64,000 nucleotides of DNA from Ewingella sp. CoE-038-23 (GCF_040419245.1 NZ_JAZHOH010000001.1:4598832-4662831), one strand, 5' to 3'. Shown: positions 9,775 through 19,378, numbered from the stretch's first letter. Notes: generated by a model from the sequence alone, not told the origin. Numbers and translations: made by a program.

Positions 9775-10077
9775 GTCAAAAGCCTCATTAAAAGAGTAAA
9801 TGTTGAATAGGCTCGCCGTGGCCCGCAGCACGGGTTTGGCGTGGCTATTCCCACTTTTTGCGAGAGGATTTTACGTCAGAGTGAAAACACAAATAGCCCT
9901 GAGAGATCAAAGTTGGGCAATGTATGGATTAACAAGTGGGATAAATGCGTGTTAATTTTCCGAGATATGCCGCAGTTTGTGGCATTAGGAGATGCATACT
10001 GGCTGTATTTGCCGCAGCGCGCAGGTATACTCTCAAGCCTTGAATTTTCCCCCAACTGACGGGAGTTGCTACACCCC
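9775..10077. other. Divergent intergenic region gpmI / yibN
   Basis: About 300 bases without a convincing gene. A TATACT at 10026-10031 is a plausible -10 element for yibN, with only a weak -35 (CTGTAT) 17 bases before it. A 72-codon open frame at 9841-10059 on the plus strand has no recognisable features or ribosome site and I do not call it. Confidence 0.5.
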
Positions 10078-10509
10078 ATGCAAGATATTATGCCGTTCAT
10101 TAGTGCGCATCCGGTTCTCAGCCTAGCGTGGGTTGCGTTGCTGATTGCAGTAATTGTGACCACCTTTAAGACGCGTTTTTCTAAAGTAAAAGAGATCTCC
10201 CGTGGTGAAGCGACCCGCCTGATCAACAAAGAAGACGCCGTTGTGGTTGACGTGCGCGCACGCGAAGAATTCCGTAAAGGCCATATCTCCACGTCTTTAA
10301 ACGTGTTGAGCGCCGACATTAAGAGCAACAACTTGGGTGAGCTGGTGAAGCATAAAGCACAGCCAGTTATCGTGGTTTGCGCCAACGGCACCTCTTCCCG
10401 CGCTGCGGCAGAAGGCTTAGTGAGTGCTGGTTTTGAACAGGTTTATACCCTGAAAGACGGTATCTCTGGCTGGAGCAGCGAAAACCTGCCACTGGCTCGC
10501 GGTAAGTAA
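10078..10509 (+). CDS. yibN: Membrane-anchored rhodanese-like protein YibN
   Basis: A 143-residue protein of the same length as E. coli YibN: one N-terminal membrane segment (about residues 12-30) and a cytoplasmic rhodanese domain (about 40-140). The active-site loop reads C101-ANGTSS, so a catalytic-type cysteine is present; in E. coli YibN as I recall it the corresponding loop lacks this cysteine position. The ATG at 10078 was chosen by family length; a TTG four codons earlier sits on the GGGAG. Upstream of grxC and secB and probably co-transcribed with them. The sulfur substrate or partner is not known from the sequence. Confidence 0.88.
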   Translation: MQDIMPFISAHPVLSLAWVALLIAVIVTTFKTRFSKVKEISRGEATRLINKEDAVVVDVRAREEFRKGHISTSLNVLSADIKSNNLGELVKHKAQPVIVVCANGTSSRAAAEGLVSAGFEQVYTLKDGISGWSSENLPLARGK

Positions 10510-10558
10510 TTGCTTCGAATTACGCAGTAATACATCTACGACACTTGAGGTGGCTACC

Positions 10559-10810
10559 ATGGCTAAAATTGAAATCTATACCAAGGCAACCTGTCCTTAT
10601 TGCCACCGTGCGAAAGCGTTACTTAACAGCAAGGGCGCGGCTTTTGAAGAAATCGCCATTGATGGCGATGCGGACAAACGTGAAAAGATGATCGCGCGTA
10701 CTGGCGGTCCTTCTACCGTTCCTCAGATTTTTATCGACGGACAGCACATTGGTGGCTGCGACGATTTACATGCACTTGATGCCAAAGGTGGCCTTGATCC
10801 GTTGCTGTGA
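10559..10810 (+). CDS. grxC: Glutaredoxin 3
   Basis: Small cytoplasmic dithiol glutaredoxin of 83 residues that reduces disulfides and glutathione mixed disulfides at the expense of glutathione. The active site CPYC is at residues 12-15 (TKATCPYCHRAK), with the cis-proline TVPQIF and the GGCDD glutathione-binding motif behind it. The ATG at 10559 gives the family length; a GTG three codons earlier is rejected. It lies between yibN and secB in the conserved yibN-grxC-secB-gpsA order. Confidence 0.97.
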   Translation: MAKIEIYTKATCPYCHRAKALLNSKGAAFEEIAIDGDADKREKMIARTGGPSTVPQIFIDGQHIGGCDDLHALDAKGGLDPLL

Positions 10811-10878
10811 GCGACATCAGGCAGTTGTGTAATTTAATCAAGTGTTTAAAGGACTATTAACTTAAGGGTACTACTTAC

Positions 10879-11349
10879 ATGTCAGAACAAAACAACACCG
10901 AGATGGCTTTCCAGATCCAGCGTATCTACACCAAGGATATCTCCTTCGAAGCGCCAAACGCGCCTCAGGTTTTCCAGCAAGACTGGCAGCCAGAAGTTAA
11001 ACTTGATTTAGATACTGCTTCAAGCCAGCTGGCTGATGAAGTGTATGAAGTGGTACTGCGTGTGACCGTGACTTCTTCACTGGGCGACGACACTGCTTTC
11101 CTGTGTGAAGTGCAACAAGGTGGTATCTTCACCATCTCCGGCATTGATGGGAACCAACTGGCACATTGCCTGGGTGCTTACTGCCCGAACATTCTGTTCC
11201 CATATGCTCGTGAGTGCATTACCAGCCTGGTTTCTCGCGGTACCTTCCCGCAACTGAATCTGGCACCTGTGAACTTCGACGCGCTGTTCATGAACTACTT
11301 GCAACAGCAGGCTGAAGGCGAAGGTGCAGAACCACATCAGGATGCCTGA
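10879..11349 (+). CDS. secB: Protein-export chaperone SecB
   Basis: Tetrameric cytoplasmic chaperone that keeps preproteins unfolded and hands them to SecA. The 156 residues match E. coli SecB closely, including the N-terminal [19 protein letters not shown] stretch and the acidic, Gln-rich C-terminal tail ending in EGAEPHQDA. Its TGA shares one base with the gpsA ATG, so the two are translationally coupled as in other enterics. Confidence 0.97.
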   Translation: MSEQNNTEMAFQIQRIYTKDISFEAPNAPQVFQQDWQPEVKLDLDTASSQLADEVYEVVLRVTVTSSLGDDTAFLCEVQQGGIFTISGIDGNQLAHCLGAYCPNILFPYARECITSLVSRGTFPQLNLAPVNFDALFMNYLQQQAEGEGAEPHQDA

Positions 11350-12368
11350 TGAAAACCGTCAATGCTTCAATGACTGTGATCGGTGCCGGCTCATACGGCA
11401 CCGCTTTAGCCATAACGCTCGCCAGAAATGGCCACAACGTGGTGCTGTGGGGCCATAACGCCGATAACATTCGCACGTTACAGGCTGCTCGCTGCAATCA
11501 GGCATTTCTGCCGGACGTTCCTTTCCCTGACAGCCTGGTGCTGGAAACTGACCTCGCCATTGCGCTGGCCGCTAGCCGCAACATTTTGGTGGTAGTGCCG
11601 AGCCACGTGTTTGGTGACGTGCTCCAGCAGATTAAACCTCATCTTCGCGCTGACTCTCGTATCGTCTGGGCCACTAAAGGCCTCGAGGCGGAAACGGGCC
11701 GTCTGCTGCAAGACGTTGCTCGCGAAATTCTAGGCGATGACATTCCGCTAGCCGTGGTTTCTGGCCCGACCTTTGCCAAAGAGCTGGCAGCCGGCATGCC
11801 TACCGCGATAGCGCTGGCCGCCACCGACGCAGAATTTGCTGAAGATCTGCAACAGCTTTTGCACTGCGGTAAGAGTTTCCGTGTCTACAGCAATCCCGAT
11901 TTCGTCGGCGTGCAGCTTGGCGGCGCCGTGAAGAACGTGATTGCCATTGGTGCCGGGATGTCCGATGGCATCGGCTTTGGTGCCAATGCGCGCACCGCGC
12001 TTATCACCCGTGGCTTAGCAGAAATGAGCCGCCTTGGCTCAGCACTTGGTGCTGATCCGTCCACATTTATGGGCATGGCGGGGCTGGGTGATTTGGTGTT
12101 AACCTGCACAGACAATCAATCTCGTAATCGGCGTTTTGGCATTATGCTGGGCGAGGGGATGGATGTTCAGGGCGCGCAGGATAAGATTGGTCAGGTGGTC
12201 GAAGGCTACCGTAATACCAAAGAAGTCCGTGCGCTGGCACAGCGTTATAACGTTGAAATGCCAATCACTGAGCAAATCTATCAAGTACTGTATTGCCAGA
12301 AAGATGCCCGCGAAGCGGCAATCAGCTTGCTGGCTCGTGCCAGTAAAGACGAAAAAAGCAGCCACTGA
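11349..12368 (+). CDS. gpsA: Glycerol-3-phosphate dehydrogenase [NAD(P)+]
   Basis: Reduces dihydroxyacetone phosphate to sn-glycerol 3-phosphate for phospholipid synthesis. The 339-residue protein has the N-terminal [10 protein letters not shown] dinucleotide-binding motif (residues 12-21), the [10 protein letters not shown] segment and the catalytic lysine in [13 protein letters not shown]. It starts on the last base of secB and precedes cysE by a terminator-like hairpin. Confidence 0.97.
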   Translation: MKTVNASMTVIGAGSYGTALAITLARNGHNVVLWGHNADNIRTLQAARCNQAFLPDVPFPDSLVLETDLAIALAASRNILVVVPSHVFGDVLQQIKPHLRADSRIVWATKGLEAETGRLLQDVAREILGDDIPLAVVSGPTFAKELAAGMPTAIALAATDAEFAEDLQQLLHCGKSFRVYSNPDFVGVQLGGAVKNVIAIGAGMSDGIGFGANARTALITRGLAEMSRLGSALGADPSTFMGMAGLGDLVLTCTDNQSRNRRFGIMLGEGMDVQGAQDKIGQVVEGYRNTKEVRALAQRYNVEMPITEQIYQVLYCQKDAREAAISLLARASKDEKSSH

Positions 12369-12384
12369 TTGTAAGCCGGGACAG

Positions 12385-12420
12385 AGCCACTCTATTGGTC
12401 ACCCGATAGAGCGGCTTTTT
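12385..12420 (+). terminator. Intrinsic terminator after gpsA
   Basis: AGCC-A-CTCTAT pairs with ATAGAG-C-GGCT around a short loop and is followed by TTTTTATT. It lies between gpsA and cysE, so it probably separates or weakens read-through into cysE. Confidence 0.7.
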
Positions 12421-12450
12421 ATTATCTTATCGAAGCCGTAAGGAACAGTA

Positions 12451-13272
12451 ATGTCGTTAGAAGAGCTGGAACTGGTCTGGAAAAACATTAAATCAGAGGC
12501 GAGAGCGCTGGCTGAGTGTGAACCTATGCTGGCGAGCTTTTTTCATGCGACGTTGCTCAAGCATGAAAACCTCGACGGGGCATTAAGCTACATTCTGGCT
12601 AACAAGCTGGGCAGCCCGATTATGCCAGCGATTGCCATTCGTGAAGTGGTGGAAGAGGCCTATCGCAATGACGCCCAGATGACGCTGTCCGCCGCGCGCG
12701 ATATCCTTGCGGTGCATCAGCGCGATGCGGCAGTGGATAAATACTCCACGCCGCTGCTCTATTTGAAAGGTTTTCACGCGCTGCAGGCTTACCGAATTGG
12801 TAACTGGCTGTGGAAGCAAGACCGTCAGGCGCTGGCCATCTATTTCCAAAATCAAATTTCCGTCACCTTTGGCGTGGATATCCACCCGGCAGCGCGAATT
12901 GGTTGCGGCATCATGCTCGACCACGCGACGGGTATCGTCATTGGTGAAACGGCCGTGGTCGAAAACGACGTCTCAATCTTGCAGTCAGTCACGCTGGGCG
13001 GGACAGGCAAGACCTGCGGCGATCGACACCCAAAAATCCGCGAAGGCGTGATGATTGGTGCGGGTGCCAAGATTCTGGGTAATATCGAAGTCGGGGTAGG
13101 TGCCAAGATTGGTGCTGGCTCAGTGGTGCTGCAATCCGTTCCAGCACACACCACGGCGGCAGGGGTTCCTGCCCGCATCGTCGGTCGCCCAGAGAGCGAA
13201 AGGCCTTCGATGGACATGGATCAGCATTTCAACGGTATTACGCAAGGCTTTGAGTTCGGCGACGGGATCTAA
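12451..13272 (+). CDS. cysE: Serine O-acetyltransferase
   Basis: First step of cysteine synthesis: acetyl-CoA plus L-serine gives O-acetylserine. The 273 residues match E. coli CysE: an alpha-helical N-terminal domain (1 to about 140) and a C-terminal left-handed beta-helix of hexapeptide repeats. The catalytic Asp-His pair is in MLDHATG and the second histidine in GDRHPKIREG. The C-terminal tail ending FEFGDGI fits the segment that binds O-acetylserine sulfhydrylase CysK. No regulatory site was identified. Confidence 0.97.
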   Translation: MSLEELELVWKNIKSEARALAECEPMLASFFHATLLKHENLDGALSYILANKLGSPIMPAIAIREVVEEAYRNDAQMTLSAARDILAVHQRDAAVDKYSTPLLYLKGFHALQAYRIGNWLWKQDRQALAIYFQNQISVTFGVDIHPAARIGCGIMLDHATGIVIGETAVVENDVSILQSVTLGGTGKTCGDRHPKIREGVMIGAGAKILGNIEVGVGAKIGAGSVVLQSVPAHTTAAGVPARIVGRPESERPSMDMDQHFNGITQGFEFGDGI

Positions 13273-13283
13273 GTCTGGCTATC

Positions 13284-13307
13284 AATGGCATGTGTTCACA
13301 TGCCATT
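13284..13307. terminator. Hairpin between convergent cysE and trmL
   Basis: Perfect 11-bp inverted repeat AATGGCATGTG-TT-CACATGCCATT just after cysE; only a broken T tract follows on the plus strand, so terminator strength is uncertain. Confidence 0.6.
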
Positions 13308-13335
13308 TCTGCTTTTACTTCTACTTAAAACACAC

Positions 13336-13809
13336 TCAGCTTTTAATCAGCGCGCCGGGGTAGTCCATTTGGCGCCAGGCTTCGTATACCACCACTGACA
13401 CCGCATTCGACAAGTTCATGCTGCGGCTCTCTGGCTGCATTGGAATACGGATTTTTTGATTTGCTGGTAGGTTGTCCAGAATCACCGGCGGTAGCCCGCG
13501 CGTCTCAGGCCCAAACAGCAAATAATCCCCGGCTTCATAGCTCACCGCGCTGTGCGCTGGCGTGCCTTTAGTCGTGAGGGCAAAAATTCGCTGCGGGTTC
13601 TCACTGCTGAGAAAGGCGTCATAGTTAGCATGATGCTTAATGTTGGCGAATTCGTGGTAGTCCAAACCGGCACGGCGCAGCTTTTTGTCATCCCAGCCGA
13701 ATCCAAGAGGTTCGATGAGATGTAACTGGAAGCCGGTGTTGGCACACAGGCGGATAATGTTGCCCGTATTTGGCGGGATTTCTGGTTCAAAAAGTACGAT
13801 GTTAAGCAT
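13336..13809 (-). CDS. trmL: tRNA (cytidine(34)-2'-O)-methyltransferase
   Basis: Methylates the 2'-OH of the wobble base of the two tRNA-Leu isoacceptors. This is a minimal SPOUT-class enzyme of 157 residues, the family length (E. coli YibK). The SAM-binding trefoil knot segments [10 protein letters not shown] and the C-terminal [19 protein letters not shown] are intact. It sits next to cysE as in E. coli but here runs on towards cpxA in the same direction, a junction that in E. coli K-12 is split between distant map positions. Confidence 0.95.
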   Translation of the reverse strand: MLNIVLFEPEIPPNTGNIIRLCANTGFQLHLIEPLGFGWDDKKLRRAGLDYHEFANIKHHANYDAFLSSENPQRIFALTTKGTPAHSAVSYEAGDYLLFGPETRGLPPVILDNLPANQKIRIPMQPESRSMNLSNAVSVVVYEAWRQMDYPGALIKS

Positions 13810-13845
13810 GCGCCCCCCTGTGAGAGGGCGCAGAATAGCAGAATC

Positions 13846-15216
13846 TTAACGCTGATGCAGCGGTAGCCAGATGATTAGTCGCAAGCCGCCCAACGGGCTA
13901 TCTTCGGCTTTCACCCAACCACGGTGCTGTTGTACTGCGGTGTCGACAATCGCCAAACCTAACCCCGTGCCGCCGGACTCCCGATCACGCGCCTCATCGG
14001 TACGGTAGAACGGACGGAAAATCTGCTCGCGGTCGGCTTCGCTCACGCCCGGACCGTCATCATCCACCGTGATGGTGATGCCTTCACTGTCGCAGGCGAA
14101 GTTCAGCGCGATACGGGTATTGGAGTAGCGAAGCGCATTGCGAACGATATTCTCAAGGGCGCTATCCAGCGCCGCCGGATTACCAAACAGCTTCCACGGA
14201 CCCGGAGGTACAGGGACTTCCAGCGTTTTGCCCATCTGCTCAGCTTCAAACTGGGCATTTTCAATCACGTCGGCCCATAGCTCATTGGCTTTTAGCGTCT
14301 CCCTCGCCAGTTCGTTCTTATGCTGACTGCGGGAAAGCACTAACAGGTCGTTGATCATGCTGTCGAGGCGCTGTGCTTCCGTCTCTATACGCTGCAACTC
14401 TTTGCCTTCACCGTGACGGCGGCGCATCAGTGCGGTCGCCAGCTGTAGGCGAGTCAGCGGGGTTCTCAGCTCGTGTGAGATATCCGAGATAAGCCGCTGT
14501 TGAGCTGTAACCATGCGTTCAAGCGCGCTGACCATCTGATTGAAGCTGGCCCCGGTCGCCAGAAACTCCTGCGGCCCCGCTTCCAGTTCTGGATGCTGCT
14601 TGAGATTGCCTCGCGCCACGTCGTCCGCCGCGTTTTTCAACTTACGAGCAGGTTTTGCCAGACTCCACGACAGCCAGAGCAGCAGCGGAGAACTGATTAA
14701 CATGGTGACAATCAGCAGCAGGAATGGGCGGTCAAACATCAGGTTGATGAAGTCCCACTGCGGGCTGCTGGCCGGGCGAATCAGGTAAAGTTGATAATTG
14801 TCTTCACCATCGCGAACGGAAAAAGGCCCGACCATTTCAAGACGGCCATACTTTTTCTTTTTCGGACGATCTGAGTTATCTGACTGCCCGATGAAGTTAC
14901 GCACCACCTGCATTTCATTGCGCTGCGCACCAATGACACGGCCTTCGCTGGTCACCAGCAACAGGCGCTGGCCCGGCGGAGCCCACTTTTCGATAGCGCG
15001 GAACAGCCGACGCCACCACATCAGGTCATTCGCCGGGTCGCCTGCCAGCTCGGCTTCGACATGCTGTTCAATCATCAGGCCTTGCCGCTGTTCACTATCG
15101 AGCAGCGGTGTAAGTTGGCGTGAATCAAGCTTGGGCACCATTAAAACCAGCATCAAAACTAAGGCAACGGTAAACCAGAAAATCGCAAAAATGCGTGCCG
15201 TTAGGCTGTTGATCAT
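13846..15216 (-). CDS. cpxA: Envelope stress sensor histidine kinase CpxA
   Basis: Inner-membrane sensor that phosphorylates CpxR in response to misfolded envelope proteins. The 456 residues show a first membrane helix (about 8-28), a periplasmic sensor domain (about 30-162), a second helix (about 163-186), a HAMP linker, the phosphoacceptor H248 in SDISHELRTPLTRL, and the ATP-binding domain with DDDGPGV and GGTGLGLAI. The start overlaps the cpxR stop by 4 bases. CpxP (16066-16572) is its periplasmic inhibitor. Confidence 0.97.
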   Translation of the reverse strand: MINSLTARIFAIFWFTVALVLMLVLMVPKLDSRQLTPLLDSEQRQGLMIEQHVEAELAGDPANDLMWWRRLFRAIEKWAPPGQRLLLVTSEGRVIGAQRNEMQVVRNFIGQSDNSDRPKKKKYGRLEMVGPFSVRDGEDNYQLYLIRPASSPQWDFINLMFDRPFLLLIVTMLISSPLLLWLSWSLAKPARKLKNAADDVARGNLKQHPELEAGPQEFLATGASFNQMVSALERMVTAQQRLISDISHELRTPLTRLQLATALMRRRHGEGKELQRIETEAQRLDSMINDLLVLSRSQHKNELARETLKANELWADVIENAQFEAEQMGKTLEVPVPPGPWKLFGNPAALDSALENIVRNALRYSNTRIALNFACDSEGITITVDDDGPGVSEADREQIFRPFYRTDEARDRESGGTGLGLAIVDTAVQQHRGWVKAEDSPLGGLRLIIWLPLHQR

Positions 15217-15914
15217 GTAGCGGATACCATCAAATAGCCGCGTCCGCGCAGCGTTTTAAACCAAGGATGGCCATCCTGACGATCGGGAAGTTTGCGGCGA
15301 AGATTGGAGATATGCATGTCGATGGCACGGTCAAAAGGCGTCAGGCGTTTGCCCAGCACTTCTTGGCTCAAATGCTCACGCGACACCACCTGACCTAAAT
15401 GCTTCGCCAGCAGATAGAGCAGGGTGAATTCAGTCCCGGTAAGGTCTAGCGCGACGCCGCCGAAGCTGGCTTCCTGACGACCCGGATTCAGTTGCAAGCC
15501 ATCCACTTCCAGCGTCGGTGAGCCGTTAGATTCGCCGGTTTGTTGCTGTTCGCTCCAGTTGGAACGGCGCAGCATGGCGCGAATACGCGCGACCAGTTCG
15601 CGATCGTTGAAAGGTTTAGGTAAATAGTCATCAGCACCAAGCTCAAGACCCAGCACGCGATCCAGCTCGCTACCGCGCGCAGTCAGCATGATGACCGGCG
15701 TTTGGTGGCGTTGGCGAAGTTCTTTTAAGGTTTCAATGCCATTTTTCTTTGGCATCATCACGTCGAGCAAGAGCAAATCGATACTGTTATCCAGCTTTTC
15801 AAGCGCCTGCTCACCATCGTAAGCAACCACCACATTAAAGCCTTCCATTTCGAGCAATTCTTTTAAGAGTGAAGTCAGTTCACGGTCGTCATCAACCAAC
15901 AAAATTTTATTCAT
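15213..15914 (-). CDS. cpxR: Envelope stress response regulator CpxR
   Basis: OmpR-family regulator of 233 residues. The receiver domain has the acidic pair at residues 8-10 (LLVDDD), phospho-acceptor D51 in LLLLDVMMPKK and K101-type lysine in LPKPFNDREL; the C-terminal winged helix covers about residues 135-230. It is the first gene of cpxRA and is divergent from cpxP; a CpxR box lies between them, consistent with autoregulation and cpxP control. Confidence 0.97.
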   Translation of the reverse strand: MNKILLVDDDRELTSLLKELLEMEGFNVVVAYDGEQALEKLDNSIDLLLLDVMMPKKNGIETLKELRQRHQTPVIMLTARGSELDRVLGLELGADDYLPKPFNDRELVARIRAMLRRSNWSEQQQTGESNGSPTLEVDGLQLNPGRQEASFGGVALDLTGTEFTLLYLLAKHLGQVVSREHLSQEVLGKRLTPFDRAIDMHISNLRRKLPDRQDGHPWFKTLRGRGYLMVSAT

Positions 15915-15967
15915 TGTATTTACCTCTAAGACGCAAAATACGTCATCAATTGCCGCTATTCCATGAC

Positions 15968-15982
15968 TTTACGTACTTTTAC
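15968..15982 (-). promoter_or_regulatory. CpxR box between cpxR and cpxP
   Basis: On the minus strand the sequence GTAAA-AGTAC-GTAAA matches the CpxR consensus GTAAA-N5-GTAAA exactly. It lies 54 bases before cpxR and about 84 before cpxP, the expected position for activation of both. Confidence 0.85.
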
Positions 15983-16065
15983 ATGCACTGACGCATGTTT
16001 GCAGCGACCGGTTTAGACTGATTTCCAATGATTCGCGATAAGCGATAAAGATATAGGAGTTAATG

Positions 16066-16572
16066 ATGTCCAAGGTAGCTGCATTAGTTACGGCCTCAAT
16101 ACTGACACTGAGTTCGGGTGTCGTTTTAGCGGATACCGCTAATGTGACGCCAGTGGCACCTTCAGCTCAAGATACCAACATGCTGGACAAGCCTCAGGAA
16201 CGCAACACCATGTTTGATGGCGTTAATCTGACTGAGCAGCAGCGCCAGCAAATGCGTGACTTGATGCATCAGGCTCGTAAAGACTTACCCCATATTAATG
16301 TAGATCAGATGGAAACCATGCATCGTCTGGTCACCGCTGAGAATTTCGATCAAAAAGCTGTTCGGGCACAGGCCGAAGTCATGGCTCAGGAGCAAGTGGA
16401 TCGCCAGGTTGAAATGGCCCGCATTCGCAATCAGATGTTCAATCTTCTGACTCCCGAACAGAAAAACGTATTAAACCAGAAACATGAGCAGCGCATGCAA
16501 CAGATGCAGCAGCAAATGGCTGGCTTACAACCTACTTCTGCCCAGAAGCCAAGTAGTATCAGTACCCAGTAA
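16066..16572 (+). CDS. cpxP: Periplasmic Cpx pathway inhibitor CpxP
   Basis: Periplasmic adaptor that binds CpxA and damps signalling, and delivers misfolded proteins to DegP. A signal peptide ends near VVLA; the mature part has the two family LTxxQ motifs, LTEQQ and LTPEQ, and the conserved [14 protein letters not shown] segment. The ATG at 16066 lies 7 bases from AGGAG; the adjacent ATG at 16063 is an alternative adding one Met. About 168 residues. Divergent from cpxRA behind a CpxR box. Its 3' untranslated region carries CpxQ. In E. coli the next gene is the efflux pump fieF, absent here. Confidence 0.95.
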   Translation: MSKVAALVTASILTLSSGVVLADTANVTPVAPSAQDTNMLDKPQERNTMFDGVNLTEQQRQQMRDLMHQARKDLPHINVDQMETMHRLVTAENFDQKAVRAQAEVMAQEQVDRQVEMARIRNQMFNLLTPEQKNVLNQKHEQRMQQMQQQMAGLQPTSAQKPSSISTQ

Positions 16573-16581
16573 TACCCCTGT

Positions 16582-16638
16582 TTTTCCTTGCCATAGACAC
16601 CATCCCTGTCTTCCCCACCGAAAGGTGGGGTTTTTTTT
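16582..16638 (+). ncRNA. cpxQ: CpxQ small RNA from the cpxP 3' end
   Basis: The 57 bases after cpxP begin TTTTCCTTGCCATAGACACC and contain CATCCCTGTCTTCCCC, matching the Salmonella/E. coli CpxQ sequence as I remember it, and end in a CCCCACC/GGTGGGG hairpin with eight Ts. CpxQ is known as an Hfq-bound RNA cut from cpxP mRNA by RNase E that represses inner-membrane protein mRNAs during Cpx stress. Only the terminator loop differs here, which supports conservation of the two seed regions. It also acts as the cpxP terminator. Confidence 0.88.
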
Positions 16639-17102
16639 GCGGTAAAGCCCACACATTGGCGCATTAAATCTGGCGGGGGGAACTCCGTTCTTTTTCTCAC
16701 CTTAGATAAGACATATCTCGTATTATCAGTCAGATGTCGCTTAGAACAATGCTATTCTTAGGATAGTCGCTAATAAAGACGCTGTTTAAAGCCTGCGCGG
16801 GTTCTTTTGGCTTTCGCGATTGGCGTCTACATTTAAAGCTCCCTTGAAAGGCCATCAAAGCTCCGCTTTCTGCGAGGAAAATGCCGGAAATATGTTGTAA
16901 AAACAGGGTGAATCATTAAATTGCCAAGGGTCAACGCAGTAAGCGTATTCTTGCTGACTTGAATCAATTCAGCGATGGTGTTTTGTTATACTATAAACAT
17001 CAAACGCCATTAGCCATTTAGTAGTAGTGCCAGCTAGTATCCGGGCCAATAGGCATGCTCAAGAATTCTTAAGAAATTGCATCTACAAGTTCAGAGGTGG
17101 TC
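16639..17102. other. Intergenic region cpxP-cpxQ / pfkA without a gene
   Basis: About 460 bases hold no supported gene. E. coli has fieF here; I see no recognisable remnant of it. A TATACT at 16987-16992 (overlapping TATAAA) is a candidate -10 element for pfkA, with no good -35. A GAGGTGG ribosome site lies just before the pfkA ATG. Confidence 0.5.
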
Positions 17103-18089
17103 ATGATTAAAAAAATCGGTGTACTGACAAGTGGCGGCGATGCGCCAGGCATGAATGCCGCGATTCGCGGCGTTGTTCGTGCTGCTCTATCTGCAGGATT
17201 AGAAGTTTTCGGTATTGAAGATGGCTACTTTGGCTTGTACGAAAACCGCATGCGACCACTGGACCGCTACAGCGTGTCCGACATGATCAACCGTGGTGGT
17301 ACTTTCTTAGGTTCTGCTCGCTTCCCGGAATTCCGCGATCCTGAAAACCGCAAGGTTGCTCTGCAAAACCTGAAAGACCGTGGTATCGATGGCTTAGTGG
17401 TTATCGGCGGCGACGGTTCTTACGCTGGTGCTGACCTGCTGACCAAAGAAGGCGGCATTCGCTGTATCGGTCTGCCAGGCACCATCGATAACGATGTAGC
17501 GGGTACTGACTACACCATCGGCTTCTTCACCGCGTTGGGTACTGTGGTTGAAGCGATCGACCGTCTGCGCGACACCTCTTCTTCTCACCAACGTATTTCC
17601 ATCGTTGAAGTGATGGGTCGCCACTGTGGCGATTTGACTCTGGCTGCTGCGATTGCCGGTGGTTGCGAATTCATCGCCATCCCAGAAGTTGAATTCAAAC
17701 GTGATGACCTGGTTGCTGAAATCAAAGCCGGTATCGCCAAAGGTAAAAAGCATGCCATCGTTGCTATCACAGAAAAACTGGATGATATCGACGAGCTGGC
17801 TAAATACATCGAGAAAGAAACCTGCCGTGAAACTCGCGGTACCGTTTTAGGCCACATTCAACGTGGTGGCGCACCAGTCGCTTACGACCGTATTCTGGCT
17901 TCTCGCATGGGTGCTTATGCTGTTGACCTGCTGCTGGAAGAAGACCGCGACTACACTCAGGGCGGTTTCTGCGTCGGTGTTGAAAACGAAAAAATGGTTC
18001 ATGAATTAATTTCTATCTGTATCTCACCAGAAAATAAGAAAAGTAAATTCAAAGAAGACTGGTACGACACGGCTAAAAAATTATTCTAA
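17103..18089 (+). CDS. pfkA: ATP-dependent 6-phosphofructokinase I
   Basis: Phosphorylates fructose 6-phosphate in glycolysis; allosteric tetramer. The 328-residue protein carries the ATP motif [10 protein letters not shown] (10-19), [10 protein letters not shown] (101-110) and the catalytic segment [12 protein letters not shown] with the general base at D129. It is about 8 residues longer than E. coli PfkA: the extra residues lie near the C-terminus in the [11 protein letters not shown] and [11 protein letters not shown] stretches. Start at the ATG of MIKKIGV; a GTG two codons earlier is within the ribosome site. Confidence 0.97.
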   Translation: MIKKIGVLTSGGDAPGMNAAIRGVVRAALSAGLEVFGIEDGYFGLYENRMRPLDRYSVSDMINRGGTFLGSARFPEFRDPENRKVALQNLKDRGIDGLVVIGGDGSYAGADLLTKEGGIRCIGLPGTIDNDVAGTDYTIGFFTALGTVVEAIDRLRDTSSSHQRISIVEVMGRHCGDLTLAAAIAGGCEFIAIPEVEFKRDDLVAEIKAGIAKGKKHAIVAITEKLDDIDELAKYIEKETCRETRGTVLGHIQRGGAPVAYDRILASRMGAYAVDLLLEEDRDYTQGGFCVGVENEKMVHELISICISPENKKSKFKEDWYDTAKKLF

Positions 18090-18113
18090 AACAGATAATT
18101 ACTTAGCGATAAA

Positions 18114-18139
18114 GCCTCCACGCGTGGGGGCTTTTTTTT
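18114..18139 (+). terminator. Intrinsic terminator after pfkA
   Basis: Stem GCCTCCAC/GTGGGGGC (with one T-G pair) followed by eight Ts, 25 bases after the pfkA stop. Confidence 0.9.
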
Positions 18140-18153
18140 GCCCGAAAAACAGT

Positions 18154-18170
18154 TATTCCTGAATGGAATA
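18154..18170 (+). promoter_or_regulatory. Possible CysB-type inverted repeat before sbp
   Basis: TATTCC-N5-GGAATA lies about 105 bases before sbp. Convergent TTATTCC/GGAATAA-like half sites occur in CysB activation sites of sulfur genes, and sbp belongs to that regulon. The match is short, so this is only suggestive. Confidence 0.35.
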
Positions 18171-18275
18171 GAAAAATACTTTTTAGTCTTTAGTTGTTCG
18201 ATTTTTCTCTGGCAGGCTCTAGGCATCTAATACGATAAATCCAATCCATTGAAAAAATTTCTGGGAGAGAGTGAG

Positions 18276-19265
18276 ATGCGTAAATGGGGTGTAGGTCTGG
18301 CATTACTGCTGGTGGCGACGGGCGCAATTGCGAAAGATGTTCAGATTCTGAACGTGTCTTATGATCCAACGCGTGAATTCTACGAGCAATATAACAAAGC
18401 GTTCAGCAAATACTGGCAGGGTAAAACCGGCGACACCGTAACCGTGCGTCAATCTCACGGCGGCTCTGGCAAGCAGGCGACCTCCGTTATCAATGGTATC
18501 GAGGCTGACGTCGTCACCCTCGCGCTGGCCTATGACGTAGATGCGATTGCCGAACGCGGGCGTATCGACAAAAACTGGATCAAGCGCCTGCCGGACAACT
18601 CCGCGCCTTACACCTCCACCATCGTTTTCCTGGTGAAGAAGGGCAACCCAAAACAAATTCACGACTGGAATGATCTGATCAAACCGGGCGTGTCTATCAT
18701 TACGCCAAACCCGAAAACCTCGGGCGGCGCGCGCTGGAACTATCTGGCGGCGTGGGGCTACGCCCTGCATCACAACAACAATGACAAAGCGAAAGCTCAG
18801 GAATTCTTGAAAGCCTTGTTTAAAAACGTTGAAGTGCTGGACTCCGGCGCACGTGGCGCAACCAACACCTTCGTTGAGCGCGGCATCGGCGACGTGCTGA
18901 TTGCATGGGAAAACGAAGCCTTGCTGGCAACCAAGGACCTGGGCAACGACAAGTTTGAGATTGTGACGCCAAGCGAATCCATTTTGGCTGAGCCAACCGT
19001 CTCCGTGGTGGATAAAGTGGTCGACAAGCGCGGCACTCGCGAAGTGGCCGATGCTTACCTGAAGTATCTCTATTCCACTGAAGGTCAAACCATCGCGGCG
19101 GAAAACTACTACCGTCCGCGTGACCCAGCCGTTGAGAAGAAGTTTGCCGCTGAATTCCCTAAACTGAAGCTGTTCACTATCGATCAGGTGGCAGGTACTT
19201 GGGCCGAAGCGCAGAAAGAGCACTTCTCGAGCGGTGGGATATTCGACCAAATCAGTAAGCGCTAA
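18276..19265 (+). CDS. sbp: Periplasmic sulfate-binding protein
   Basis: Binds sulfate (and thiosulfate) in the periplasm and delivers it to the CysTWA importer. The 329 residues match E. coli Sbp along the whole length. A 19-residue signal peptide [19 protein letters not shown] is followed by [22 protein letters not shown] and the [10 protein letters not shown] segment supply anion-binding backbone contacts in this family. The start is the ATG after GGGAGAG; a TTG nine codons earlier is rejected. It lies alone between pfkA and tpiA; the E. coli neighbour cdh is missing. Confidence 0.97.
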   Translation: MRKWGVGLALLLVATGAIAKDVQILNVSYDPTREFYEQYNKAFSKYWQGKTGDTVTVRQSHGGSGKQATSVINGIEADVVTLALAYDVDAIAERGRIDKNWIKRLPDNSAPYTSTIVFLVKKGNPKQIHDWNDLIKPGVSIITPNPKTSGGARWNYLAAWGYALHHNNNDKAKAQEFLKALFKNVEVLDSGARGATNTFVERGIGDVLIAWENEALLATKDLGNDKFEIVTPSESILAEPTVSVVDKVVDKRGTREVADAYLKYLYSTEGQTIAAENYYRPRDPAVEKKFAAEFPKLKLFTIDQVAGTWAEAQKEHFSSGGIFDQISKR

Positions 19266-19342
19266 TGCCCGTCATACTTGGCGCTGTCTCGGCGTTGGCT
19301 GCGGTTGCTTACCCGAATCACTGACCAGATATCGCTGATAAT

Positions 19343-19378
19343 AAAAAACCCGGCTCTGTGAAGAGGCCGGGTTTTTTT
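19343..19378. terminator. Bidirectional terminator between sbp and tpiA
   Basis: Inverted repeat AACCCGGC/GCCGGGTT with A-run on one side and T-run on the other, between the convergent genes. Confidence 0.9.

Noticed and set aside
9841..10059. 72-codon open frame between gpmI and yibN
   Set aside because: No ribosome site, no recognisable domain, and it overlaps the likely yibN promoter.
18303..19250. 315-codon open frame opposite sbp
   Set aside because: Antisense shadow of a conserved gene; no motif or ribosome site.
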